Shown here one piece after another: positions 54,897 to 63,110 of a stretch of DNA of 64,000 bases (position 1 is its first letter; every line of letters starts with the position of its first letter). Below the pieces are notes generated by a model. It did not search any database. It had not been told where the DNA came from and saw only the letters and a list, made by a program, of their open reading frames with translations. Origin of the DNA: Propionimicrobium sp. PCR01-08-3. GTDB taxonomy: Bacteria; Actinomycetota; Actinomycetes; Propionibacteriales; Propionibacteriaceae. The translations under genes and the position numbers were made by a program. The stretch spans positions 806,001 through 870,000 of the forward strand of contig NZ_CP127390.1 in the NCBI RefSeq assembly GCF_030286045.1, written 5' to 3'.

Positions 54897-55531
54897 TGGC
54901 CGACGCACGCACTCACATCATCTTGTGGCGGCACGGGCAGACCGCCTACAACGTAGAACATCGATTTCAGGGGCAGCTCGATGTGCCGCTGAACGAGGTG
55001 GGGCTCAAGCAGGCCGAGATCGCTGCGGAGCCTTTGTCGAAGCTGCCGATTGACGCGATCTATGCCTCCCCGCTGCATCGGGCCCATGTCACTGCTGAGG
55101 CGTTGGCCCGTCGGGTCGACCTGCCCATCACGAGCGATGTCCGCCTCGAAGAGGTCAACGTCGGTTCCTGGGAAGGCATGCTCGCAGACGACATCTATCG
55201 CGAGAACCCGGACTTTGTTGCCGGGCTCGCCGAGGGACGTGACGTGCGGCGCTCACCGACGGGGGAGACCTGCACCGAGGTGGCAGTGCGTATCTCCGAG
55301 GCCTTGCGCGAGATCGCCGCGAAGCACCCCGGTCAGACCGTCGTGGTGGCCAGCCACGGATTGGCGATCAGGATGGGAACCGCAGGCGTGCTCGGCTGGG
55401 ACTACGAATCCTCCACGAGCCTGGCGGGCATGTCGAACTGCGGCTGGACGGTGCTCGGTGCCCGCACCGAGGGCTATTGGAAGCTGGTCAGCTGGAACCA
55501 GCAAGCCGAGGGGCTCCTGCTCAGCGACTAG
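54896..55531 (+). CDS. Histidine phosphatase family protein
   Basis: The 211-residue protein has the phosphohistidine motif WRHGQT (R12, H13, G14) and the second catalytic His in VVASHGLAIR. In actinobacteria the gene after rsfS often encodes glucosyl-3-phosphoglycerate phosphatase (GpgP), while homologues next to cobD can be alpha-ribazole phosphatase (CobC). Both contexts apply here, and the sequence does not decide. The start GTG lies in the rsfS stop; the gene converges on cobD with a four-base overlap. Confidence 0.9.
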   Translation: MADARTHIILWRHGQTAYNVEHRFQGQLDVPLNEVGLKQAEIAAEPLSKLPIDAIYASPLHRAHVTAEALARRVDLPITSDVRLEEVNVGSWEGMLADDIYRENPDFVAGLAEGRDVRRSPTGETCTEVAVRISEALREIAAKHPGQTVVVASHGLAIRMGTAGVLGWDYESSTSLAGMSNCGWTVLGARTEGYWKLVSWNQQAEGLLLSD

Positions 55532-56511
55532 CGAGTTCTTCTTTTCGTCACCAGCCCGGTCACGATTGTCATCGTCGCGGCGATGCCTGCGGACGCTGCT
55601 GTGACCGCGCTGACAAGTGTGGACGCCCGCCTGATCGTCCGTACATCTGGCGCCGGGGTACCGGGATCGCCGAGCGCAGGACGCTCCTCTACGCGTCCGT
55701 GATAGTCGGACGCACCACCCAGGTGGGTGCCGAGGGCTCCCGCCCAGGCCGCCTCGCACCAGCCGCCGTTGGGGCTGGGGTGGTTGCGGGCATCGCGCAT
55801 CATGACCCGCCACGCGTTCGGCGCGCTGCCGCCGATGGTGGGAGCCAATGCGCTGGAGATCGCACCCGACAGCCTGGCCGGAATATAGGCGGCCACGTCG
55901 TCCACGATCGCAGAGGCCTTGCCGAAGTTCTCGTACCGCGGATTGTGATAGCCAACCATCGCGTCCAAGGTGTTGATGGCCCGATGCAGCAGCAGCCCCA
56001 GAATTCCTGCGGCCGATCCCCAGAACAGTGAGCAGACCACGGCGTCCGAGGTGTTCTCGGCGAGCGATTCGACGGTGCCTCTGGCCAGTTCGGCAGCGTC
56101 CAGGTCTTCGGGGTTGCGGCTGCACAGGTGGGTGAGCCGGTCCCGAGCTGCTGGAATATCGTCGTCCGCCAGATCGTCGGCCATCTGCTCGCCTTCGGAA
56201 GCGAGGTTGTGCCCGCCGAGGACCGCCCAGGTTGCGGTGGCGGTGAGCGCCGCACGCGCCAGCGGGTGGTTGCGAGTGAGACGGTCGGCCGCGAGCCCAA
56301 TGGCTGCTACGGGTGCAAGCGCGGTCGCCGTGAACAGTGCTCCGCGGCCGATCGAGTCTTGGTACAGGTGCTTCTCCAGCCACAACGCCCAACTGCCGAA
56401 CCAGGCAACCGGGTGATGCCGCTTCGGATCCCCGAAGACGGCGTCTGCGGCGGCTCCTGCCATCAGCCCGATCGCGGTTGCGGACGATAGCGATTCAATG
56501 CGCAAGCTCAC
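55528..56511 (-). CDS. cobD: Adenosylcobinamide-phosphate synthase
   Basis: From GTG 56511 the protein has 327 residues. It contains the CobD/CbiB motifs GDPKRHHPVAWFG, NTLDAMVGYHNPRY and SPNGGWCEAAWAGALG in about five membrane helices. It attaches aminopropanol phosphate to adenosylcobyric acid in B12 synthesis, fitting a propionate-type actinobacterium. TACCCT lies exactly 6 bases before the GTG, which favours this start over an ATG 48 bases upstream. No other cob gene is nearby except possibly the convergent phosphatase. Confidence 0.93.
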   Translation of the reverse strand: MSLRIESLSSATAIGLMAGAAADAVFGDPKRHHPVAWFGSWALWLEKHLYQDSIGRGALFTATALAPVAAIGLAADRLTRNHPLARAALTATATWAVLGGHNLASEGEQMADDLADDDIPAARDRLTHLCSRNPEDLDAAELARGTVESLAENTSDAVVCSLFWGSAAGILGLLLHRAINTLDAMVGYHNPRYENFGKASAIVDDVAAYIPARLSGAISSALAPTIGGSAPNAWRVMMRDARNHPSPNGGWCEAAWAGALGTHLGGASDYHGRVEERPALGDPGTPAPDVRTIRRASTLVSAVTAASAGIAATMTIVTGLVTKRRTR

Positions 56512-56825
56512 GCCATCAGGGTAGCCGGGGCGTGATGGCTTCGGCTGCCGCAGTTGCATGTGTTCGCTATATCAGCGGACCCGAGTCTGGTGGGGCTCAG
56601 GCGGCGTCCGCGGCCTCCGGGCCTGATCGTCCGGCTGTGAAACCACGCGCTGGGTACCTGTCCGATGCGACGGCCAAACGCGAAGTTGTTATCGCCGCAA
56701 CTATCCATCGTGCCGTGACCGGCATTGGCCGAGGGAGATGTGTCGCGTTGTCTGAATTTGGCGCGGCTTGAAGCGGTGCGCTAGTGTTTCTCTGGTCGCC
56801 GCGAGAGTGGTGATGCCAGAAATCT
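56512..56825. other. Intergenic region between cobD and tRNA-Ala
   Basis: I see no supported gene here. On the minus strand the reading frame of the glycosyltransferase gene runs through part of it (to 56597), but that stretch looks like read-through, not conserved protein. The cobD promoter lies at its left end and the tRNA promoter presumably at its right end. Confidence 0.5.
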
Positions 56826-58252
56826 GGGGCATTGGCGCAGTTGGTAGCGCGCTTCCATGGCATGGAAGAGGTCAGGGGTTCAAATCCCCTATGCTCCACA
56901 TAATCGGCAACGTTCGAACCTTGCCCCGCTTCAATGCGGGATGGGGTTCGGGCGTTGACGTTCTTCGTTTTCGCGGCGGTGTCGAGGATCGTGGCGACGG
57001 GCTCGGCGGCCTCGATGGTGACCTTCTCCTCGTCGTCGATGGTGGTTTTGGTGAACAGGGCGGTGAGCGCCGTGATCTGGCGGCGCGCCACCCGGGAGGC
57101 CCGCGGGGTGGGGCGGCGGACCTGCTCGTAGAGCCACTCGAAGGTGTCGAGAGTGCGGGCGAAACCGTGCGCTTCCACAATGTGCCGTCCCGCCTCGGCC
57201 ATCCTGTGGCGCAGCCCGGCGTTGCTCAGCAGCTGGGTCAGGTGCCCGGCCAGGGCTGTGGCGTCACCGGGGGTGTAGAGGAACCCGTTGTCGCCGTGGT
57301 GCACCAGATGGGGCAGGGCCATCGCGTCGGCGGCCACCACCGGCATCCCGGTGGCCATCGCCTCCAGGGTCACCAGGGACTGCAGTTCGGCGGTGCCGGG
57401 CATGGCGAACACGCTCGCCCGGCCGTAGGCCTTCAGCAGCTCGGCGTCGGACACCTTGCCCAGGAAGCGCACCCGGTCGGGGCCCAGATCCAGGTCGGCG
57501 GCCAGTCGCTCCCACTCGGTACGTGCCGATCCGGCTCCGACGGTGTCCAGGCGCCCCGGCACGTCATCGGGCAGCAGGGCCATCGCGGCGATGATGTCCT
57601 CCAGATGCTTCTCCGGATCCAGTCGGCCGACGAACAGCACCACCGGGTCCCCGGACATCACCCGGGGGATCCGCCGGTAGCGGTCCAGATCGACCCCGTT
57701 GGAGACCGCCAGTCCGTCGATCCCGGTGTCGGCGTACATGAGGTCGACCGCCTTCTGAGTCGGCGAGGTGACGGCGTCGGCCTGCAGGTAGACCCGCCTC
57801 ACGTCGCGCCACAGCGCCTTGGCGACCGCCGGGCGCAGCATCTCGGGACAGGGCAGATGGTCGAGCACGTTCTCGGGCATGAGGTGGTTGGTGGCCACGA
57901 TGCCGATGCCGCGGCGCCTGGCCTCGACGACCAGTGCCCGACCGAGGAAGAAGCCGCTCTGGACGTGGACGGCGTCGGGACGGACGTCGTCCAGGAGCCT
58001 TCCCGCCGCGGCACGGATGCCGGTCGGCCGGGTCACCGGGAAGTCTCGGTATCCGGCGTAGCGGAAGGAGCGGAAGCGGTGGACGACGACGCCGGCGTCG
58101 TCGATCAGCTCACCCGGTGTGCCGACGGGGGAGGGGCAGGCCAGGTGCACCTGGTGCCCGCGGGCCGCCAGGCCGCGGGCCAGACTCCGGGTGAACTGCG
58201 CGGCGCCGTTGACGGTAGGCGGGTAGGTGTCGGTTCCGATGAGGATCCTCAT
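56597..58252 (-). CDS. GT4-family glycosyltransferase with read-through C-terminus
   Basis: The 551-residue frame begins with a typical GT-B glycosyltransferase of family 4: TYPPTVNGAAQFTRSLARGL, VLFVGRLDPEKHLEDIIAAM and ELQSLVTLEAMATGMPVVA, with the Glu pair that binds the donor nucleotide. It resembles mannosyltransferases of actinobacterial glycolipid or glycan synthesis. The domain ends near residue 380. The rest includes HRGFEPLTSSMPWKRATNCA, which is the translated complement of tRNA-Ala (56826-56898), and continues past the tRNA. The natural stop therefore appears to have been lost at the island junction. The next gene upstream overlaps by four bases. Confidence 0.82.
   Translation of the reverse strand: MRILIGTDTYPPTVNGAAQFTRSLARGLAARGHQVHLACPSPVGTPGELIDDAGVVVHRFRSFRYAGYRDFPVTRPTGIRAAAGRLLDDVRPDAVHVQSGFFLGRALVVEARRRGIGIVATNHLMPENVLDHLPCPEMLRPAVAKALWRDVRRVYLQADAVTSPTQKAVDLMYADTGIDGLAVSNGVDLDRYRRIPRVMSGDPVVLFVGRLDPEKHLEDIIAAMALLPDDVPGRLDTVGAGSARTEWERLAADLDLGPDRVRFLGKVSDAELLKAYGRASVFAMPGTAELQSLVTLEAMATGMPVVAADAMALPHLVHHGDNGFLYTPGDATALAGHLTQLLSNAGLRHRMAEAGRHIVEAHGFARTLDTFEWLYEQVRRPTPRASRVARRQITALTALFTKTTIDDEEKVTIEAAEPVATILDTAAKTKNVNARTPSRIEAGQGSNVADYVEHRGFEPLTSSMPWKRATNCANAPDFWHHHSRGDQRNTSAPLQAAPNSDNATHLPRPMPVTARWIVAAITTSRLAVASDRYPARGFTAGRSGPEAADAA
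56826..56898 (+). tRNA. tRNA-Ala (anticodon GGC)
   Basis: The 73-base cloverleaf has an acceptor stem GGGGCAT/ATGCTCC with one G-U pair, an anticodon stem CTTCC/GGAAG around ATGGCAT (anticodon 56859-56861), and the T-arm AGGGGTTCAAATCCCCT. CCA is not encoded. The DNA to its right is clearly more GC-rich and accessory, so its 3' end may be an integration site; the matching far-end repeat is not in the window. Confidence 0.95.
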
Positions 58253-59580
58253 GATGCGTTCTCCAGTTCTGTCGGGCTCGTGATGGGTGCATCAGCGCAG
58301 CTGCGGATGTCAGTGCAGTCGCGGACGCCGGCCCGGCGGTAGACGTCCAGAACAGATGAAGTGAAGTGACCGGCGGTGAACAGGTCGCGGGCGCTCATGG
58401 CGCGGCGTGAGGCTTCGATCACCGGCCCGGGGGACAGCGCCAGCCCAGCGAGGATGCTCGCCAGATCGATGCCCGGCTGTCCGGAGATCGGCTTCCCTGG
58501 GCCCTGGTCCTCGAAGGCGGGCATCCCGGCCCCCGGCAGCCCCTTGGTGGCGACTAGGCCCTCAGCCAGGGCCGGGTCGCACCAGATGACGCCGCGCAGC
58601 GCGGTGACGGACTCGGCCACCGTCATCGGCTGGTTGTCCCAGCCGATCGAGCTCAGCACCGTGACGTGATTGCGCCTCAGGCGGGCCGGGATCAGGTGAT
58701 TCGGCAGGGCCCCCGCCAGATGGATTCCGGGCCGCTCGTCGACCATCCGCGCCACCTGGCAGAACTGCGGGCCGGTGCCCACCATGTCCACCCGGAGGTT
58801 GTCGGGTCCGACGGCGTCCAGCGCCTTCAGTGCAGCCTCGACGAACGCCACGACGCGCTTCTCGGGGGTGAAGCGGCCGATCCACAGCACCCGCAGCGGC
58901 CCGGCGACCCTTGTCAGGGGCTCGGCAGCCGGATTCGCGGGAGCCGAGTTGGGCACGACGTCCACCTTCGGCAACCCTGCCCACCGCAGCCTCACAGCCT
59001 GGTGGGCCGAGGGGGAGATCACCCGGTCGACCCGGCGAGCCAGGGTCAGCGTCATGTTGCGCAGCGCCGAGTCGCCGCGGCGCTCCGCGAGGATGTCAGC
59101 GGTGGGCTCCAGGCCGGTGACGGCACGATGGAACCGCGGTACGGCGTGCGCCAGGAGGGTCTGCACCGGCGCCCGGGTCTGCCAGAAGAAGGTGTGCACG
59201 GTCTCGACGGTGGGGATGCCCAGCTCTTTTGCGACCGCGATGGCGGCGGCCGCCAGCCCGAACTCGGAGTGGACGACGTCGACGTTGCGGACATTGAACG
59301 CTTGTCGCAGCCGGGCCCGCAGCCGTTCGGTGTTGCGGATCACCGGCAGGCCCAGTCCGGGCAGGGTGAGCGCGGCGCTGATCGGGAACGTGGTGACGCC
59401 GTCGTGCTCCCCGAGCCGTTCGAGTCGCCCGCTGGGCGGGCTGACCGCCAGCACGTCGGCCACTCCCGACAGCGCTCGGACCTGGTCGGCGTAGGCGTTC
59501 TCGGCGCCGCCGAGATGGGCCAGGGAGTAGTCGGAGACGACTGCGACGCACAGGTCATGGTGACGAGGACGGGTGATCAT
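58249..59580 (-). CDS. GT4-family glycosyltransferase
   Basis: From ATG 59580 (after GGAGGT) the product has 443 residues with a GT-B fold: VVSDYSLAHLGGAENAYADQ at the N-terminus and LRVLWIGRFTPEKRVVAFVEA in the second domain. The region SIGWDNQPMTVAESVTALRG replaces the usual E-x7-E motif. Acceptor and donor are unknown. It overlaps the following glycosyltransferase by four bases, so both probably act in one glycan pathway. Codon use is strongly G/C at third positions, unlike the core genes to the left, which suggests transfer. Confidence 0.83.
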   Translation of the reverse strand: MITRPRHHDLCVAVVSDYSLAHLGGAENAYADQVRALSGVADVLAVSPPSGRLERLGEHDGVTTFPISAALTLPGLGLPVIRNTERLRARLRQAFNVRNVDVVHSEFGLAAAAIAVAKELGIPTVETVHTFFWQTRAPVQTLLAHAVPRFHRAVTGLEPTADILAERRGDSALRNMTLTLARRVDRVISPSAHQAVRLRWAGLPKVDVVPNSAPANPAAEPLTRVAGPLRVLWIGRFTPEKRVVAFVEAALKALDAVGPDNLRVDMVGTGPQFCQVARMVDERPGIHLAGALPNHLIPARLRRNHVTVLSSIGWDNQPMTVAESVTALRGVIWCDPALAEGLVATKGLPGAGMPAFEDQGPGKPISGQPGIDLASILAGLALSPGPVIEASRRAMSARDLFTAGHFTSSVLDVYRRAGVRDCTDIRSCADAPITSPTELENAS

Positions 59581-60533
59581 GGGAACCTCCGGAGGAGTGT
59601 GGACGGGGGGAGTGGGGCGGCTGAAACCGTGAGAGAGCGGCGACACCGAGGGCCGCCACCGCGCCGCAGACGGCCATGCCCGCGATGACCGGGGCCCCGG
59701 CACTGGCGCCCTCGCCGAGGGCGACCATCCCGAAGACGACCGCCACGATCGGATCGATGGTGGTCAGGGCCCCGACGGTCACCTCCGCCCGGCCGGCCGC
59801 GCAGGCCTGCTGGACGATGAGCACCCCGATCACCGCGGCCCCGGCGATGGCCGCGGCGGTGAGCAGCACCGGGGCCGAGGTGATCGCATGCCCGCCGGTC
59901 AGCAGGCGGAGACGAGCTTCACCAAGGCTGCGGTGAGGCCGTAGAAGAGGGCCCCTGCGGTGGCCAGCATCAGGGCTCTGTCGCGGGGGCGGGCCAGCCG
60001 GTGGGACGCCGCCAAGGTCAGGCCGACGACGCCGGACGCCGCGGCGACGACGCCGGCATGGCCCAGATCCGGAGGCTGCGGTGCGCCCGCGTGGCCGCGG
60101 ACAGGGCGGTGAATCCGGCCAGACCGGCGATCGTCACGAGAATCGCGGCCCAGACGAGTTTTCGGGTGCGAGGAGGACGGGGACGTGCGCCGTCGATGCG
60201 AGCGGTCAGCAGCACCGACCAGACGACGGCCAGCACCCCGACCGGCTGGACCACCGAGACCGGGGCCAGGAAGATCGCCGCGATGTTGAGCGCGGTTCCG
60301 GCGATGATGATCGCCATTCCCGCCAGCCAGCGTCGGTCGGTCAGCAGGCCGGCGAGCTGACGCAGGGACATCAAGCCCTCGTCGGACCGGCCAACGGCGA
60401 CCGAGCTGTGCTGGACGGAACTGTGCTGAACCGAGCTGTGCTGAACCACCGATCCGGCGGCCAGGCCGAAGGAGCCCAGCGCGGCCATCAGAATGGCCAG
60501 TGCGACGGTGATCTGCGGGGTGAACGAGCTCAT
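59555..60533 (-). pseudogene. Broken DMT (EamA-like) transporter gene
   Basis: Three frames are needed to read one membrane protein. MSSFTPQITVALAILMAALG starts at 60533. A one-base loss near 60085 shifts to the frame encoding GVVGLTLAASHRLARPRD and GALFYGLTAALVKLV. A second shift near 59905 gives LLTGGHAITSAPVLLTAAAI and the last helices. The order of helices fits drug/metabolite-type transporters with two five-helix halves. Near the N-terminus a 15-bp unit is repeated three times (peptide QHSSV). Unless both shifts are assembly errors, the gene is dead. Its end overlaps the start of the glycosyltransferase gene. Confidence 0.75.
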
Positions 60534-60609
60534 ACCTGAAGCCAACCGTCCGGGCGGCGTCCTGCCATTGCGGCTGTCCGGTGAACCGGGGACGGGTTAA
60601 CCCGACACC

Positions 60610-60990
60610 TCAGGCCAGCCATGCTCGGATGGCCTCTTCCCAGGCCTTGTTCCGATTGGTCTCCATGAATCCCCTGTGGTCGATGAGCAGGTAGAGGCGA
60701 CCCTCGGTCGTGTCCACGATCAGGGGCTTCCCGGAGTTCAGGAGGCCGCCGATGAAGCGCCCGTACAGATCGGTGTAGGTGCGGGTGATCCCCAGAACCG
60801 CCGATCGGGGGAGCCGGAGGGGCCTGCCGACGGACCAGTCGTTCAGCACCAGCTGGTCGGGGGTCAGTTCGATGGTTCCGCGGTGGCGGAACAGTACCTT
60901 CTGGCTGATCCCGCCTGCGGTCCTGTCACCTGCGGTCGCTGCCTCGAGCTCGGTCGCATAGGCTCCCGCGTATTCAGCGCTGCTAATCAT
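60610..60990 (-). CDS. Conserved small protein with PH-like beta fold, unknown function
   Basis: From ATG 60990 (after GGAGAG) the protein has 126 residues. The middle resembles bacterial PH-like domains by pattern only: alternating beta-like segments (VLFRHRGTIELTPDQLVLND, LRLPRSAVLGITRTYTDLYG) followed by a C-terminal helix. It has no membrane segment. It is divergent from the histidine kinase gene with about 190 bases between the starts, so it may be a target of that two-component system. I cannot name a function. Confidence 0.6.
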   Translation of the reverse strand: MISSAEYAGAYATELEAATAGDRTAGGISQKVLFRHRGTIELTPDQLVLNDWSVGRPLRLPRSAVLGITRTYTDLYGRFIGGLLNSGKPLIVDTTEGRLYLLIDHRGFMETNRNKAWEEAIRAWLA

Positions 60991-61177
60991 GGTTTCTCTC
61001 CTGTCGTTGACTGTGAATATGTCACAGTCTGGCCTTGGCGAGAATGAAGGTGAATTCGTCATGAGTCTTTGTTCACCCATACTTTCGGATGCGTTCACTC
61101 ATACCTTGGTACGGGATGTGGAGAGGACCAGTGGATCCGGGCTCATCGATTGGACGGCGCCGGTATCGTGACGCCCT

Positions 61178-62362
61178 ATGGAGCAACCCCCGGTAGTGCG
61201 GTCGCGGGCCCGCGACGTGGCCTCCAACGTCGTGATGACGGTCCTCGCGCTCGTATTCGGTCTCGTGGTCGCAGGATCGCTGTTTCCCGGTATCGCGCGG
61301 AAACCGATGGCGTTGAATGTCATGGACGCTGGACTGGCTGTCCTCGGATTTGCTCTCCTGTGGTGGCGACGGCGATTTCCCCTGTATTTCGCCGCCTATG
61401 TTCTGGTGGCGTCGACGTTCACCACGTTGATCAGCGGTCTGGCCATGGTGGCCGTATTCACCGTCGCCGAATACCGCCGGGCGCCGGAGGCTGTCGGCCT
61501 CTCCGTCCTCTTCTCGCTTGCGGCCTGGCCTAATCTCGCCCTGTACGGGAGCCCCGATACGCCGAAGGCCCCGTGGATCGTCGTCACCCTCGTGCTGACG
61601 CTGTCGTTCACCGGATGGGGAATGTATCTGAGGGCCCGCCGTCAGCTCCTCGCCACGCTCGTCGAGCGGTTGGACCGGGCCGATGAGGAGCGGGTCGAGG
61701 CGGTCGATCGGGCTCGTGCCGCCGAGCGGCGCAGGATCGCCCGCGACATGCACGACGTCCTGTCCTACAGATTCGCGGTGCTCGGTATCCATGCCGGGGC
61801 ACTGGAGATGCGCCCTGATGCGCGGCCTGAGGAGATCGCCACATCGGCCCGAGTGATCCGCGAGACCGTGCACGACGGGCTCGACGAGCTGCGCACCGCG
61901 ATCCGGGCGCTACGGGAGGAGCCCGAGGATCCCGCCAGGGCACCGGCCCCCCGGCTGCGCGACGTCGCCGGACTCATCGATCGGGTCCGCCATGCCGGTG
62001 GCGACGTCAGCTTCAGCGCTGATGGAGTGGATCTCGACCGGGCCGGATCCCAGTGCGGCATCGCGGCGTACCGGATTGTCCAGGAGGGCCTCACCAATGC
62101 GGGCAAGCACGCTCCCGGCGCCCCCGTCCGGGTGGCGCTCGCCGTGAGTGACGACCTGCACCTGAGCATCCTCGTGGAGAATGAACGGGCCCCACGCCAG
62201 GAGGAGCCGCCGTCGGGCGGCGGGGTGGGACTTCTCGGTCTGTCGGAAAGGGCGGCCGCCCTGCACGGGAGACTGGAGTACGGATCCGCACCAGGAGGCG
62301 GATTCCGGGTCTGTGCGGAGCTACCTCTTACCTCGGAGGCGACCGATGAGCAGCGATCATGA
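61178..62362 (+). CDS. Sensor histidine kinase, NarL/DesK type
   Basis: The 394-residue protein has five or so membrane helices in the first 150 residues, a coiled linker, and a HisKA_3 dimerisation region. The phospho-acceptor His lies in ERRRIARDMHDVLSYRFAVL, and a HATPase domain follows (N-box GLTNAGKHAPGAP, G-box GGGVGLLGLSERAAALHG). The short membrane sensor without a large external loop suggests sensing within the membrane. TATCGT lies 8 bases before the ATG, compatible with a leaderless mRNA. It overlaps the response regulator gene by four bases. Confidence 0.9.
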   Translation: MEQPPVVRSRARDVASNVVMTVLALVFGLVVAGSLFPGIARKPMALNVMDAGLAVLGFALLWWRRRFPLYFAAYVLVASTFTTLISGLAMVAVFTVAEYRRAPEAVGLSVLFSLAAWPNLALYGSPDTPKAPWIVVTLVLTLSFTGWGMYLRARRQLLATLVERLDRADEERVEAVDRARAAERRRIARDMHDVLSYRFAVLGIHAGALEMRPDARPEEIATSARVIRETVHDGLDELRTAIRALREEPEDPARAPAPRLRDVAGLIDRVRHAGGDVSFSADGVDLDRAGSQCGIAAYRIVQEGLTNAGKHAPGAPVRVALAVSDDLHLSILVENERAPRQEEPPSGGGVGLLGLSERAAALHGRLEYGSAPGGGFRVCAELPLTSEATDEQRS

Positions 62363-63042
62363 CTGACACGCCGGTGCGGGTGCTTCTGGTGGACGACGAC
62401 GCGTTGGTGCGCTCCGGCCTGTCGCTGATGCTGGGCGGCAGAGATGACCTTCATGTCGTCGGGCAGGCCGGGGACGGGCGGGCAGCCGTGGAGGCCGTCG
62501 GCGCGGGAGGCGTCGACGTCGTGCTGATGGATGTGCGGATGCCCGTGCTGGACGGCATCGAGGCCACCCGGAAGATCACAGGCAGCGGTGCCGCAACCGA
62601 CGTCCTCATCCTGACGACCTATGCCGAGGATGAGCTCGTGCTGCGTGCTCTGGCCGCCGGGGCGGCCGGCTATATCGTCAAGGACAGCCCGCCGGCTGAG
62701 ATCGTGCGCGCCGTCCACGCCGTCGCCGCCGGGGACTCGGTGCTGTCACCGGGAGTGACGCGGGCCGTCGTCAAGGCCCTTGGAATCAGCGGTTCAGGTG
62801 GAGTGGGGGATCCCGGCCGGCGGGGCGCCCGCAGCCGCCTGGACCGCCTCACCTCGCGGGAGCGGGAGGTCGCTGTGCGCCTGGCCCAGGGCGATTCCAA
62901 TGCCGCCATCGCCCAGCGGCTCTATATGGGGGTGCCGACCGTCAAAGCGCACGTCTCCAGCATTCTTGCCAAGACGGGGACCACGAACCGGGTTCAGGCA
63001 GCCCTGCTCATTCATGACGCCGGCCTCGATCCGGAATCATGA
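62359..63042 (+). CDS. Response regulator, NarL/LuxR family
   Basis: The 227-residue protein has a receiver domain with the acidic pair DDD near residue 12, the phospho-Asp in VVLMDVRMP and the switch Thr/Lys (LILTTYA, IVKDS). A LuxR-type helix-turn-helix follows (LTSREREVAVRLAQGDSNAAIAQRL, VPTVKAHVSSILAKTGTTNRVQA). The linker between the domains is Gly-rich and longer than usual. Paired with the kinase by ATGA overlap. Targets are unknown; the divergent PH-like gene is the nearest candidate. Confidence 0.92.
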   Translation: MTDTPVRVLLVDDDALVRSGLSLMLGGRDDLHVVGQAGDGRAAVEAVGAGGVDVVLMDVRMPVLDGIEATRKITGSGAATDVLILTTYAEDELVLRALAAGAAGYIVKDSPPAEIVRAVHAVAAGDSVLSPGVTRAVVKALGISGSGGVGDPGRRGARSRLDRLTSREREVAVRLAQGDSNAAIAQRLYMGVPTVKAHVSSILAKTGTTNRVQAALLIHDAGLDPES

Positions 63043-63110
63043 TGGGTGCAGGGTGATCGTTGTCGGATCGGTTATCGGGGGCGCCCGACAGGGGGATCTA
63101 CGATGATCCG

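Noticed and set aside
56768-58342. 524-codon plus-strand frame starting before tRNA-Ala
   Set aside because: It is antisense to the GT4 glycosyltransferase and runs through the tRNA; composition is that of a shadow frame.
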